Source: Marinomonas alcarazii
GTDB taxonomy: Bacteria > Pseudomonadota > Gammaproteobacteria > Pseudomonadales > Marinomonadaceae
Direction of reading: 5' to 3'
Length of the DNA stretch: 64,000 bases
NCBI RefSeq assembly: GCF_003208215.1
Contig: NZ_QKLW01000002.1
Span: forward strand, 332,576-396,575
Shown: in pieces, positions 38,262 to 47,972 of the stretch
How the letters are laid out: each line of letters opens with the position of its first letter
How positions within the stretch are numbered: the stretch's first letter is position 1
Position numbers and translations under genes: made by a program
Notes under the pieces: generated by a model
What the model was told of the DNA's origin: nothing
Database searches by the model: none
What the model saw: the letters and a program-made list of their open reading frames with translations, nothing else

Positions 38262-39764
38262 ATGACACCTTCGTTATCCCAATCGTTTGGAAGAAACTTC
38301 CTCGGTGCCTCGCCGCTTTGGTATAAGCAAATAATCTTAGCATTTTTGATTATCAACCCAATTGTTTTGGTCGTATTAGGGCCATTCGTTGCTGGTTGGC
38401 TTCTCATTATTGAGTTCATTTTCACACTCGCCATGGCGCTAAAATGCTACCCATTACAGCCTGGCGGACTACTTGCCATCGAAGCTGTCGTGCTTGGCCT
38501 TACTACACCAGAAGGCGTGTACTCAGAGGTTTCCCATAACATTGAAGTGATCCTACTTTTGATGTTCATGGTGGCAGGCATTTATTTCATGAAAGATATG
38601 CTGTTGTTTATCTTCAATAAACTGCTCGTAAAAGTAAAATCTAAGATCGTCATTTCGTTGATATTTAGCTTTTCTGCGGCCCTACTCTCCGCCTTTTTAG
38701 ATGCATTAACCGTGACGGCTGTTCTTATTAGTGTTGGCGTCGGTTTTTATTCGGTCTATCACAAGGCCGCTTCTGGCCAAAGTTCTAATAAAAATCACGA
38801 CCACGGAAAAGACGATTCAATCCTGCCTGTTAACGCCGAAGATCTAAATGAATTCCGCTCTTTTTTACGTGATTTATTAATGCATGGAGCCGTTGGTACA
38901 GCACTTGGCGGTGTGGCTACTTTGGTAGGCGAACCGCAAAACTTACTTATTGCTAAAGTAGCTGGCTGGAACTTCGGTGAATTTTTCCTGAATGTAGCAC
39001 CTGTCTCAATGCCAGTTCTACTCTGTGGTTTATTAACCGTAATCGTATTAGAAAAAACAGCTTGGTTTGACTACGGCGCTCAGCTGCCAGACACAGTTCG
39101 AGACATTCTGAATAACTTTGAAAAAGAAGAAAGCCAAAAACACACGAACAAGATCAAAGCACAACTTATAGTCCAAGGCATTGTTGCCATTCTCTTAATG
39201 TTATCATTGGCATTCCATGTCGCTGAAGTTGGCTTGGTTGGCTTGATGGTTATTGTTTTATTGACGTCATTTAATGGCATCATTGAAGAGCATCGTATTG
39301 GCCACGCGTTTGAAGAGTCTCTGCCTTTCACTGCGCTGCTAGTGGTTTTTTTCACCGTGGTATCGGTGATTCATGCACAACATTTATTCCAACCTGTGAT
39401 TGATGTCGTGTTGAATATGCCAACAAACCAGCAGCCACTAATGCTTTTTATTGCCAACGGATTATTATCAGCCATCAGTGATAACGTCTTTGTCGCCACT
39501 GTTTATATTAACGAAATTAAAGCAGCATTGGATGCTGGTAACATTACTCGTGAGCACTTTGATACGTTAGCTGTAGCCGTCAACACCGGCACCAATCTTC
39601 CAAGTGTAGCGACACCAAACGGTCAAGCTGCGTTCCTATTCCTATTAACGTCCGCTATCGCACCATTGCTTCGCTTATCTTATGGAAAGATGGTGTGGAT
39701 GGCGCTGCCTTACACAATCGTTTTGAGTGTTGTCGGCGGACTCTGTGTGACCTACTTATTGTGA
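38262..39764 (+). CDS. nhaB: Na+/H+ antiporter NhaB
   Basis: An inner-membrane sodium-proton antiporter that exports Na+ at neutral to alkaline pH. The 500 residues have about twelve hydrophobic segments and the family N-terminus ([14 protein letters not shown], then [18 protein letters not shown]). The conserved [13 protein letters not shown] and GEPQNLLIA segments, plus [25 protein letters not shown] near the end, are all present. The ribosome site AAAGGAG is seven bases before the ATG. The leader carries a terminator hairpin. In context it complements the Nqr sodium pump encoded 6 kb away. Confidence 0.96.
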   Translation: MTPSLSQSFGRNFLGASPLWYKQIILAFLIINPIVLVVLGPFVAGWLLIIEFIFTLAMALKCYPLQPGGLLAIEAVVLGLTTPEGVYSEVSHNIEVILLLMFMVAGIYFMKDMLLFIFNKLLVKVKSKIVISLIFSFSAALLSAFLDALTVTAVLISVGVGFYSVYHKAASGQSSNKNHDHGKDDSILPVNAEDLNEFRSFLRDLLMHGAVGTALGGVATLVGEPQNLLIAKVAGWNFGEFFLNVAPVSMPVLLCGLLTVIVLEKTAWFDYGAQLPDTVRDILNNFEKEESQKHTNKIKAQLIVQGIVAILLMLSLAFHVAEVGLVGLMVIVLLTSFNGIIEEHRIGHAFEESLPFTALLVVFFTVVSVIHAQHLFQPVIDVVLNMPTNQQPLMLFIANGLLSAISDNVFVATVYINEIKAALDAGNITREHFDTLAVAVNTGTNLPSVATPNGQAAFLFLLTSAIAPLLRLSYGKMVWMALPYTIVLSVVGGLCVTYLL

Positions 39765-39824
39765 GACTCTCTCCCAACACTCAAGCACTTAGCACACCAA
39801 TGTAAGCTAAGTACTTTTAACGCA

Positions 39825-39858
39825 TAAAAAAGCCCTCTTTCGAAGAGGGCTTTTTTTT
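39825..39858. terminator. bidirectional terminator between nhaB and dnaQ
   Basis: The stem AAAAAAGCCCTCTTT / AAGAGGGCTTTTTT flanks a 2-base loop (CG), with A and T runs on both sides. Confidence 0.93.
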
Positions 39859-39908
39859 GGGTTACACCAAAACATAATCAAGTAAGCTTAACCACACTCA
39901 CTTATCTG

Positions 39909-40622
39909 CTAGTGCTTAATCCGCCATAAAGACTGACCTGACTTTTTATCAATTAGATCCAAACGTTCTTCATGAGCCTTTAGCTCATCCGCGTTTGCTC
40001 TAATGACTTTCAGTGCGGGACGATCCGCAGAGAAACGACGAATCGATTCGACTTCCCCTTCTTCTTTCGAATCAGAGTCGGAATGATTCGCCAAACCTAA
40101 ACTGGTTTGGCCGCCCGTCATCAACAAATAGACATCAGCAAGAATTTCGGAGTCAAGAAGGGCTCCGTGTAATTCACGATGAGAGTTGTCTATGCCATAA
40201 CGTTTACAGAGAATATCAAGATTGTTCTTTTGGCCTGGGTGTTTTTTACGGGCATAAACTAAGCTGTCAAAAACACTGCATACTTCTTCAGTTTTAGGAA
40301 AGCCACCGATGCGAGCAAATTCAGCATCCATGAAGCCAATATCAAACGGGGCATTATGGATTATTAGCTCCGCACCTTTAATAAAATCAAAGAACTCTTG
40401 GGCAACTTCATGAAAACGTGGCTTGTCTGCTAGAAATTCATTACTAATACCATGAACTCTAAACGCCTCTTCTTCTACTTCTCGATCCGGATTGATATAA
40501 ACATGAAAGTGACGATTCGTTAGCTTTCGACCAATCATTTCAACGCAACCAATCTCGATAATACGATGGCCTTGTCGTGGATCTATACCTGTTGTTTCTG
40601 TATCAAGAACAACCTGTCTCAT
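39909..40622 (-). CDS. dnaQ: DNA polymerase III epsilon subunit (proofreading exonuclease)
   Basis: The 3'-5' exonuclease of the replicase. The 237 residues carry DEDDh motifs: Exo [10 protein letters not shown] (D7, E9), Exo [13 protein letters not shown] and Exo [18 protein letters not shown]. The C-terminal segment beyond about 185 is the flexible tether to the alpha subunit. The ATG overlaps the rnhA stop (ATGA), a conserved arrangement that in E. coli is divergent; here both genes run in the same direction. Confidence 0.96.
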   Translation of the reverse strand: MRQVVLDTETTGIDPRQGHRIIEIGCVEMIGRKLTNRHFHVYINPDREVEEEAFRVHGISNEFLADKPRFHEVAQEFFDFIKGAELIIHNAPFDIGFMDAEFARIGGFPKTEEVCSVFDSLVYARKKHPGQKNNLDILCKRYGIDNSHRELHGALLDSEILADVYLLMTGGQTSLGLANHSDSDSKEEGEVESIRRFSADRPALKVIRANADELKAHEERLDLIDKKSGQSLWRIKH

Positions 40623-41062
40623 GATGCCGCCCTTAACTCTTCAATCCCCTGATTTGCCAACTGATCGGCAATTTCATTGCCTTCAATACCCGCATGCCCT
40701 TTTACCCATTTCCATGTAACCTCATGGTACTGGCATTGTTCATCAAGAACTTGCCACAAATCTTTATTTTTAACCGGTTGCTTGGAGGCCGTCATCCAGC
40801 CTTTACGCTTCCAGCCAGCTAACCATTCTGTAATGCCTTTTTGCACATAAGAAGAATCCGTATAAAGTGTTACTGAACACACTTCCTTTAAGGCGCGAAG
40901 ACCTTCTATAGCGCCCATCAGCTCCATACGATTATTGGTTGTGTCATGTTCACCACCACATAAGCGCTTTTCATGCTCTCCAAAGGTTAACCATGCACCC
41001 CAACCACCAATACCTGGGTTTCCTTTACAGGCACCGTCTGTATACATCACAACTTTTTTCAC
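40619..41062 (-). CDS. rnhA: ribonuclease HI
   Basis: Cleaves RNA in RNA-DNA hybrids. It is 147 residues when started at GTG 41062 ([17 protein letters not shown]), with the catalytic acids in [26 protein letters not shown] and GNEIADQLA. The GTG overlaps the upstream methyltransferase stop as TAGTG, with an AGAGATGAAG ribosome site; the 21-residue extension to 41125 lies inside that gene and lacks family similarity. The end overlaps dnaQ. Confidence 0.95.
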   Translation of the reverse strand: MKKVVMYTDGACKGNPGIGGWGAWLTFGEHEKRLCGGEHDTTNNRMELMGAIEGLRALKEVCSVTLYTDSSYVQKGITEWLAGWKRKGWMTASKQPVKNKDLWQVLDEQCQYHEVTWKWVKGHAGIEGNEIADQLANQGIEELRAAS

Positions 41063-41799
41063 TACTTCATCTCTTTTGCTGTTGGTTTTGTTAAAGGAGG
41101 CACCCGAACTCGAGCGCCAGACCAACGAGGTTTTAATGGAATAAAACGCCTAACTTGCTTGGTTGCAGTCATTACATAGACTCCACTAAAAGGTAATTTT
41201 AACGGCCTTAATAGCTTATCAATCCAAGCAAAACGGCCCCGCCACTTGCTACTTTGTAGGGGCGGTTCATAATAAATAAAACGGGTCGATTCTAAGGTTA
41301 AACCTGCTACTTTCAACCAGTCCTCTAAACGTCTATGACGAATAAATTGCCCACACCAAGGCGCCTTAACTTTCTTACTAAAGAGCCGACGAATCCCCCA
41401 TAACCCCCAAGGATTAAAACCAATAATGATGAGCTTTCCGCTGGGCAACAAGGTTCTTGCAGCTTCTCGCAAGTCGTCATGGGGTGTGGCAGAAATATCC
41501 AACAAGTGATGAAATATATGCACATCAACACCATCAGACTCAAGGGGCAATTCGCTTGCCCTTGCCACCACTGTATTATTAGGCGCTCCGAATTCTAGCG
41601 CAGGGGCAATCATAATACTTTCGCGCAGCCGGTGGTTTTTCAATGGCAAATTTTTAAGAGGCGACTGAGTCACTAGATAGTAACCCACAGCGGAATCTAG
41701 CTCGGAGTCAAGCTGACTCTTCTCCAGCTCTAATAAGCTTTCACCTAAATTGCTTTTGTACCATTTCTGAAAAAATTGTCTTGATTGATCATCCAACAT
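41062..41799 (-). CDS. class I SAM-dependent methyltransferase (YafS-like)
   Basis: A 245-residue protein with a class I methyltransferase fold. [47 protein letters not shown] stretch corresponds to motifs II and III, and the C-terminus is basic. Position between divergent gloB and rnhA-dnaQ matches E. coli yafS, also a predicted methyltransferase of unknown substrate. The glycine-rich SAM motif I is poor in this sequence. The stop codon overlaps the GTG of rnhA. Confidence 0.82.
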   Translation of the reverse strand: MLDDQSRQFFQKWYKSNLGESLLELEKSQLDSELDSAVGYYLVTQSPLKNLPLKNHRLRESIMIAPALEFGAPNNTVVARASELPLESDGVDVHIFHHLLDISATPHDDLREAARTLLPSGKLIIIGFNPWGLWGIRRLFSKKVKAPWCGQFIRHRRLEDWLKVAGLTLESTRFIYYEPPLQSSKWRGRFAWIDKLLRPLKLPFSGVYVMTATKQVRRFIPLKPRWSGARVRVPPLTKPTAKEMK

Positions 41800-41892
41800 A
41801 CAATGAATTCTCTATTTATAACGGCATGACGATGTATTTATTTTTTAAGCACGCCATATGAAATATAACAACCTTGATAAAGTTGACAACCT

Positions 41893-42666
41893 ATGACCAT
41901 CTTTCCGCTCCCTGCTTTTCAGGACAATTATATCTGGATCATCCAAGATAAAGATAGCTCGCGCATCTGGGCAGTAGACCCAGGAGACGCCGAAGTGGTT
42001 CTAACTTATTGCAACAAGCATAACATGAGCCTAGTGGGCATTTTGATTACTCACCACCACAAAGATCATACTGGAGGTGTGGCTGAGCTAAAAAAACAAT
42101 TCAATTGCCCTGTTTATGGACCAAGTCACCTAACCGAACTAGTGACGCACCCAATAGCCGAAGGCGACACAATCGACGTGTTTTCAGCAAGCTTTCGCGT
42201 TCTAGCAACCCCTGGACACACTCTGGATCACCTCTGCTATTTTTCAGACAACCAAGACCCTCTTTTATTCAGCGGCGACACTCTATTTAAAGGCGGCTGC
42301 GGGCGCATAATGGAAGGCACTCCAGAGCAAATGCTCAAAGCCATGGAAAGGATCTCAAGCCTGCCAGACAACACAATAATCTACGCAACTCATGAATACA
42401 CATTAGCGAACTACCGATTCGCCCTTTCTCTTGAGCCAGACAATCCAGACCTAATACAGAGCAATAATAATGGTCAAAAGCAACGCTCTAATAATGAAGT
42501 AACATTGCCTACGACATTAAGCTTAGAGAAAAAAACTAATCCTTTTTTAAGAACCCATATAACGTCACTAAAAAATCAGGCAGCACAACAACTTAAAGAA
42601 AAACCAGCCACAGATTCCGTCGCCGCATTCAGCCAAGTAAGACGCGCCAAAGATAGTTTTAGTTGA
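41893..42666 (+). CDS. gloB: hydroxyacylglutathione hydrolase (glyoxalase II)
   Basis: Hydrolyses S-lactoylglutathione to lactate and glutathione in methylglyoxal detoxification. The 257 residues have the metallo-beta-lactamase metal motif THHHKDHTGG (about 56-65), further ligands in TPGHTLDHLCY and FSGDTLFKGGCGR, and THEYTLANYRFA. A short insertion around residues 196-205 is rich in N, Q and S. It is divergent from the methyltransferase-rnhA-dnaQ operon and followed 54 bases later by mltD, as in E. coli. Confidence 0.96.
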   Translation: MTIFPLPAFQDNYIWIIQDKDSSRIWAVDPGDAEVVLTYCNKHNMSLVGILITHHHKDHTGGVAELKKQFNCPVYGPSHLTELVTHPIAEGDTIDVFSASFRVLATPGHTLDHLCYFSDNQDPLLFSGDTLFKGGCGRIMEGTPEQMLKAMERISSLPDNTIIYATHEYTLANYRFALSLEPDNPDLIQSNNNGQKQRSNNEVTLPTTLSLEKKTNPFLRTHITSLKNQAAQQLKEKPATDSVAAFSQVRRAKDSFS

Positions 42667-42720
42667 CCTCTATCGCAACGTCTTTAAAATGAGCAAACTT
42701 TATCCAAAATTGTGACCTAA

Positions 42721-44370
42721 ATGACCTATAAAATTTTCTGGATTTGTCTTGCCTGCCTCGTTCTCAGTGCATGCCAAACCACCTCAAAACTTGATCAAAG
42801 CAATCCGTCTAATGATTCCGTAGAAGCAACGGAAGACGCAGATGTTCCAGAGGCCGACACAGAGCAATTAGGCTTTATTGATACTGTTCCTCCTGTAGAC
42901 AGCGCAGAAGAAGAGCAAACAACTCAACAAGATGAGCCCATTGCCGTTATAGAAAAACCAAAAGCACCGGCAGATATTTGGGAAAGAATACGTGCTGGAT
43001 ACGGTCTAGACCTTGATATAGATCGTCCTCGCCTATCATCACAACTTCGCTGGTTTAGCTCTCACCCTTCCTATCTTGACAGAGTGTCAAAGCGTGGTGA
43101 GCGCTATTTGTACTACATTGTTGAAGAACTAGAAAAAGCGGGCATTCCGACTGAAATCGCCCTATTACCGATCGTCGAAAGTGGCTTTGACCCTTTTGGA
43201 TACAGCCATGGTCGTGCTTCTGGCCCTTGGCAGTTTATTCCTTCGACAGGTCAAATGTATGGACTTGATCAAACTTGGTGGTACGACGGTCGCAGAGACA
43301 TTATTGGCTCGACCCAAGCCGCTATCGCTTACCTAACACGCCTACATAAAATGTTTGACGGAAACTGGCTACATGCGCTGGCGTCTTACAACTCAGGTGA
43401 AGGCACGGTATTAAGAGCAATTAGAAAAAATAAGAAAGCAGGTAAACCGACTGACTTCTGGTCTCTCGATTTGCCAAAAGAAACTCGTGCCTATGTTCCA
43501 AAACTCATCGCACTGGCTAAAATCATCAAGAATCCGGAAAAATACAACTACTCAACGTATTTTATCCCGAACAAACCCTACTTTGATGTAGTCAATATCG
43601 GCGGCCAACTTGATTTGGCGCAAGCAGCAGATATGGCCGAAATCAGTATCGATGAAGTGTACCTGCTAAACCCAGGCTTTAATCAATGGGCAACGTCTCC
43701 AGATGGCCCTCATCGTTTATTAATGCCGATATCAAAAGCCAAACTGTTTAGAACCAAGCTGGCAGAAATACCAAGCAAGGAACGTGTAACTTGGGTTCGC
43801 TACACAGTAAAAGCTGGCGACAACTTATTACTCGTTGCGAAACAACACAACACCACTGTTAACGTGCTTCAAAACGTAAACAAGATCTCTTCCACGATGA
43901 TTCGTGTTGGCCAAGAGCTAATGATCCCTGTTGCTGGTAACGATATAGAAAGCTACACCCTAAGCTCTCATCAAAGATTGCTTGCAAAACAGTCTCGAGC
44001 ACCAAACCGTAATAGAATAAAAATAAACTACACAGTTAAACCAGGTGATAGTTTGTGGCTAATTTCTAACAAATACTCAATAGACAGCAAAACACTGGCT
44101 CGATGGAACAACATGGGCCTTGGCGATCCGCTAATGCCAGGCAAAAAGCTTGTCGTTTGGCTAGAGCCAAAAGCCTCTGAAAAGAGCACTCGCAGTGTGA
44201 TGAAGAAAGTGGTTTATACCATTCGGTCTGGTGAGTCATTGGCTGTCGTAGCCAATAAATTCAAGGTTTCCATTAACGATATTAGAGACTGGAACCCCAA
44301 AGTTGGCAGCCAAAAGTACGTTCAACCAGGTGATAAAGTCACCTTACTTGTTAACGTAGTTGGTGGTTAA
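42721..44370 (+). CDS. mltD: membrane-bound lytic transglycosylase D with LysM domains
   Basis: A peptidoglycan-cleaving lipoprotein of the outer membrane. The 549 residues begin with a lipobox (LSAC, C18), then an acidic linker and an SLT transglycosylase domain with the catalytic glutamate in PIVESGFDPF (E153) and the motif ASGPWQFIPSTG. At least three LysM domains follow (about 363-408, 438-482 and 500-546), each beginning with a Y-x-V/I-x-x-G-[DE]-[NS]-L pattern. E. coli MltD has two LysM repeats, so this form is slightly longer. The ribosome site is weak. Confidence 0.95.
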   Translation: MTYKIFWICLACLVLSACQTTSKLDQSNPSNDSVEATEDADVPEADTEQLGFIDTVPPVDSAEEEQTTQQDEPIAVIEKPKAPADIWERIRAGYGLDLDIDRPRLSSQLRWFSSHPSYLDRVSKRGERYLYYIVEELEKAGIPTEIALLPIVESGFDPFGYSHGRASGPWQFIPSTGQMYGLDQTWWYDGRRDIIGSTQAAIAYLTRLHKMFDGNWLHALASYNSGEGTVLRAIRKNKKAGKPTDFWSLDLPKETRAYVPKLIALAKIIKNPEKYNYSTYFIPNKPYFDVVNIGGQLDLAQAADMAEISIDEVYLLNPGFNQWATSPDGPHRLLMPISKAKLFRTKLAEIPSKERVTWVRYTVKAGDNLLLVAKQHNTTVNVLQNVNKISSTMIRVGQELMIPVAGNDIESYTLSSHQRLLAKQSRAPNRNRIKINYTVKPGDSLWLISNKYSIDSKTLARWNNMGLGDPLMPGKKLVVWLEPKASEKSTRSVMKKVVYTIRSGESLAVVANKFKVSINDIRDWNPKVGSQKYVQPGDKVTLLVNVVGG

Positions 44371-44390
44371 TAACCACACCAAAAGAACCA

Positions 44391-44428
44391 TAAAAAAGGG
44401 GCTGATTTAAAAATCAGCCCCTTTTTTT
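44391..44428. terminator. bidirectional terminator between mltD and ppnP
   Basis: The stem AAGGGGCTGATTT / AAATCAGCCCCTT is flanked by A and T runs on both sides, serving the convergent genes. Confidence 0.92.
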
Positions 44429-44449
44429 ACTCATAAACAAAAATAGAAA

Positions 44450-44740
44450 TTATTCGTAACGGCAAAGGTATGCTGTTGTTTCTTCTACTTTCACTTGGAA
44501 GCTTTGATTTGCTTCCACAATAAAAGTATCGCCCTTGGCGAATGACTTCCAATCAGTTTGTGCTGGTAGCTTAACGGTCAAAGCACCTGATACAACAGTC
44601 ATGTACTCACGCTGGCTTGTCCCAAACTCATATTCACCAACAGCCATTACGCCTACTGTTGAAGTTCCTTCTGCATTTTCCAACGCAATGGACTTAACCT
44701 GATCATTAAAATAGCTGTTCACCGTTAACGCTGTGCTCAT
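44450..44740 (-). CDS. ppnP: pyrimidine/purine nucleoside phosphorylase PpnP
   Basis: A 96-residue single-domain cupin that phosphorolyses several nucleosides. It matches the family over its full length ([50 protein letters not shown], closing with YLCRYE). ATG 44740 was chosen: the open frame to 44878 overlaps the LysR gene and has no family similarity. It lies 52 bases downstream of the LysR-type regulator on the same strand; any regulatory link is only suggested by position. Confidence 0.93.
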   Translation of the reverse strand: MSTALTVNSYFNDQVKSIALENAEGTSTVGVMAVGEYEFGTSQREYMTVVSGALTVKLPAQTDWKSFAKGDTFIVEANQSFQVKVEETTAYLCRYE

Positions 44741-44792
44741 ATATAAACTCTCATATTTATGTGAAAAAACTTTGTTATGGGTAGCCCAAGGC

Positions 44793-45689
44793 TCAAGAAT
44801 GCTGATTGCCAGCCATCTCTTCAATAATCCACTCTTTAAAAGCCGACATTGCCGATGTGACTGAACGACGCTTTTCATAAACCAAATAAAACGAGCGGTT
44901 TGTAATTAAATGCTGATTAAACAGAACCTTTAGCGTCCCAGCTTCTATCTCGGGCATGATTAACTCAGGGTCTGTTAAAGAAATACCCAAACCTTGTGCC
45001 GCAGCACCAGCCGTTAAAGAGCCACTGGAAAACATTAATCCACGACGAAATAATTTAGGATCAAGGTCATGTTGCTGCAGCCAATCGTGCCATTCATCCT
45101 TTCGTTTTGTAACATGAAGAAGTGGATAAAAACGCATATCTTCAGGCTTATTTATTGGCTGTTCTGGCTTTATTAATCGCGGATTACAGACAGGCGCAAG
45201 ACGAGCAGGACGCAGGTAATGCGCTTCAACGTCCTCCCAGTCACCTGCACCAAAATACACAGCCATATCGATGTCATTTGCAGAAAAATCAATCAAGCCT
45301 GTTGAAGAGCTAATCTCAATTTCGATATCTGGGTATCGCTGCTGAAAACGCTCCATCCTTGGCATTAACCAACGCGTAAGAAACGCTGGCGCAACAGCCA
45401 ATCGAAGCGATCCTGATTTCTGCTTACTTTTCAGCTCAGAAGTCGCATTTTCCAATTGCTCAAAAATACTTTTAATCGGCTTTAAATAAGACTCCCCAGC
45501 CTCAGTTAACACTACTTTTCTTTTAGTGCGTCGAAACAATTCAAGACCTAGAAAGCTTTCTAGACCTTTAATTTGATGACTAATTGCAGAAGGTGTTACA
45601 GACAATTCCTTGGCTGCTTTATTGAAACTGCCATGTCGAGCAGCAGATTCAAAACACTTCAACGAGTTCAATGGGGGCAAACGATTAAT
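44793..45689 (-). CDS. LysR-type transcriptional regulator (GcvA-like)
   Basis: A DNA-binding regulator of the GcvA/AmpR branch: winged helix-turn-helix at about 20-40 ([20 protein letters not shown]) and a periplasmic-binding-like effector domain from about 95. Family members start [10 protein letters not shown]; here that phase has no ATG. The best fit is an ATT codon at 45689 (protein [11 protein letters not shown]) with GGAG eight bases upstream. A TTG at 45680 is the fallback, giving 295 residues, but is far from the ribosome site. An ATG at 45697 is in another frame and stops after nine codons. The effector is unknown. Confidence 0.85.
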   Translation of the reverse strand: MNRLPPLNSLKCFESAARHGSFNKAAKELSVTPSAISHQIKGLESFLGLELFRRTKRKVVLTEAGESYLKPIKSIFEQLENATSELKSKQKSGSLRLAVAPAFLTRWLMPRMERFQQRYPDIEIEISSSTGLIDFSANDIDMAVYFGAGDWEDVEAHYLRPARLAPVCNPRLIKPEQPINKPEDMRFYPLLHVTKRKDEWHDWLQQHDLDPKLFRRGLMFSSGSLTAGAAAQGLGISLTDPELIMPEIEAGTLKVLFNQHLITNRSFYLVYEKRRSVTSAMSAFKEWIIEEMAGNQHS

Positions 45690-45794
45690 AAGCTCATCTC
45701 CAATAGATAAGAAAGATTAACCAATAGCGTGAATATGGTTCACCTGTCAATTAAAAAATCTTTTCTGTTCCAAAAGTCACCTAAAAGCAACGAA

Positions 45795-47141
45795 TTACTC
45801 GTCTTCATCACCAAAATTAGGTTTTGAATCAGCACGTTTAGCAGGCAATTTAAACGCCTCAAAACCATCCTGTTGGTTATCATGAAAACGTGCTTTCGCA
45901 GGCGCTTTCTTAGTCACCTTTTTAGACGATTTTTTGGACGCTTGGGCTTTAGGCTTTTTACTCACTGAGCGAGCCGGCTTAGGAGGTAACAATCCTTTAA
46001 ACTTGCCTTCTAGCCCTTCAATCACTTCTGTCGAAAAGGTCTTCTGCAAGAAAGCTTCTATCGCTTTAAAGTTCACCCAATCTTTAGGGCCAACGAGCGA
46101 ATAAGCATCTCCTTTAAATCCTGCCCGTCCAGTACGTCCGGTTCTATGAACAAATTCTTCAGCTTGTTTTGGTAAGTCGAAGTTAAATACATGCGATACA
46201 CTGGCAATATCCAAACCACGAGATGCGACATCGGTACTGACTAAGACGTCAAATTGGCCCTTAGCAAAACTTTCCATCGTTTTATTACGAGCGCTTTGCG
46301 ATAAATTTCCGTTTAATGCTTGAGTCGTCAACCCCCAATCAGCAATCATGTTGGATAAACGAACTGTATCATTCTTCGTTGCCGTAAAAACAATGGCTTG
46401 CTTAATCGTTTGCCCCGTCAAAAGGTGCTTTAATAATGCTTCTTTGTGATCTAGGTGATCACACAGTAAAACGTGTTGCGATATGTCTGTGTGCTCATCA
46501 AAGCCCTGCCCTACAGCCACACGCGAAGGTTCTCGCAACAGTTCACTGGCAATCGTGCTGACTTCTGTATTATCTAGGGTCGCTGAAAAGAATAACGTCT
46601 GACGTTGACGGTGATTTGCAGCCGCATTAATGGCTCTCATGGCATCAGCAAAGCCCAAATCCAACATACGATCAGCTTCGTCCAAAACAAGCAATTCCAG
46701 ACCTTCTAAAAACACATGACGCTGCTTTAAGTGATCGACCAAACGCCCGGGAGTAGCCACGATAAAGTGCGGATCTTTTTGTAGCAACTTGTGCTGATCG
46801 TTAAAGTTTTCACCGCCTTGAATCAGAATTGAAGTAAAACGGCTGGACGCTAACAAAAGTCGTAGTTGTCCATATACCTGTTTTGCCAACTCACGAGTCG
46901 GCACCAAAATAACCACTCGAGGATCACGTTTGGACAAGGCTTTCTTTTTATAAACTCGATGCAGCGCAGGCAAAAGGTAAGCAAGTGTTTTTCCTGAACC
47001 GGTTTTTGAGGACGCTAATAAATCGCGACCAGCCATTGCCTCTGGGATGGCACGAGCTTGAATTTCAGTTGCCTTATCAAATCCCAAATGACCGATGGAC
47101 GTTAAAATACGATTATCAAAACCAAATTCTTCAAATAACAA
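45795..47141 (-). CDS. DEAD-box RNA helicase
   Basis: An ATP-dependent RNA helicase of 448 residues with Q motif (FDNRILTSIGHLGFDKATEIQ), Walker A ASSKTGSGKT, DEAD box VLDEADRML, motif III FFSATL, and motifs STDVASRGLDIA and HRTGRTGRAG. The C-terminal 70 residues are lysine-rich (KKPKAQASKKSSKKVTKKAP), probably an RNA-binding tail. This resembles the SrmB/RhlE range of helicases; the exact member is not certain. It starts with TTG, preceded by AAAGGGG seven bases upstream; no in-frame ATG fits better. Confidence 0.92.
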   Translation of the reverse strand: MLFEEFGFDNRILTSIGHLGFDKATEIQARAIPEAMAGRDLLASSKTGSGKTLAYLLPALHRVYKKKALSKRDPRVVILVPTRELAKQVYGQLRLLLASSRFTSILIQGGENFNDQHKLLQKDPHFIVATPGRLVDHLKQRHVFLEGLELLVLDEADRMLDLGFADAMRAINAAANHRQRQTLFFSATLDNTEVSTIASELLREPSRVAVGQGFDEHTDISQHVLLCDHLDHKEALLKHLLTGQTIKQAIVFTATKNDTVRLSNMIADWGLTTQALNGNLSQSARNKTMESFAKGQFDVLVSTDVASRGLDIASVSHVFNFDLPKQAEEFVHRTGRTGRAGFKGDAYSLVGPKDWVNFKAIEAFLQKTFSTEVIEGLEGKFKGLLPPKPARSVSKKPKAQASKKSSKKVTKKAPAKARFHDNQQDGFEAFKLPAKRADSKPNFGDEDE

Positions 47142-47227
47142 AAAAATACCCCTTTAATACTAAAATACCACGCAAACCAAGTGTCACGTTTAATACTTGT
47201 ATTATAACCTAGACACAAAGAAATTCG

Positions 47228-47773
47228 TCATTCATCTTTCATTAAAAGATAGCTTTTACCCGCACTTATCACCCCCATTCCAGAGCCCTCGGCTGTAACA
47301 ACTTGTTCCAAACAGTCAGCGATGCCATAAAACACATTACGGTTGACCAAAGCCTTCATCCCATAGCGCATAGAAACATAAGGCCGCTCTTCGTTTTGAA
47401 ACTTCTCAAGCCAAATATCACAATCAACTCCTAGAATAAGGACATCCTCTGTTTGCGTAATAAATTCAATAGCACGACCCGCGCTTGTCTCTACCCACTG
47501 CCAACCCGTCACTAAAAAAGGAGCATCTTCCACTTGAATTCGCACCTTTTCCACCGGTGTCACCAGGAAGTATTCACCTTCCTCAAACCACAATATACGG
47601 CTGAACATAGTGACCATAGCTGGACGATTGATCTTCCCACCTTCGTGAAACCACTCACCATTCGCCTTGATCACCATATTCATGTCCCCACAAAAAGGTG
47701 GAGACCATGTGTGTACTGGAGGCAACCCTGACGTTTTTGTCTCAGACAACCCCTTTAACTCTTTATTTAACAT
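47228..47773 (-). CDS. DUF1285 family protein
   Basis: A 181-residue cytoplasmic protein matching DUF1285 (PPVHTWSPPFCGDMNMVIKANGEWFHEGG, RPAMVTMFSRIL, EYFLVTPVEKVRIQVEDAPF). The family adopts a beta-rich fold of unknown function and is common in gamma- and alphaproteobacteria. GGAGG is four bases before the ATG. It lies upstream of the helicase gene on the same strand, 86 bases away. Confidence 0.88.
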   Translation of the reverse strand: MLNKELKGLSETKTSGLPPVHTWSPPFCGDMNMVIKANGEWFHEGGKINRPAMVTMFSRILWFEEGEYFLVTPVEKVRIQVEDAPFLVTGWQWVETSAGRAIEFITQTEDVLILGVDCDIWLEKFQNEERPYVSMRYGMKALVNRNVFYGIADCLEQVVTAEGSGMGVISAGKSYLLMKDE

Positions 47774-47972
47774 GACGCCTCCTTAGATTCATCATCGACT
47801 CAGCAAGCTCATCAGATCACCAGAAGATTAACCACCTTCACTTCAACTACAATATAATTCAACTTTAGATGAAAGCCTTGAATTCATTTCACTGTTAGAA
47901 TAGATCCAACAAACAAACATACCGCTGAGCAGAACACCATTATCCTGCCGCGTCTATTTAGAGTGTGACATT

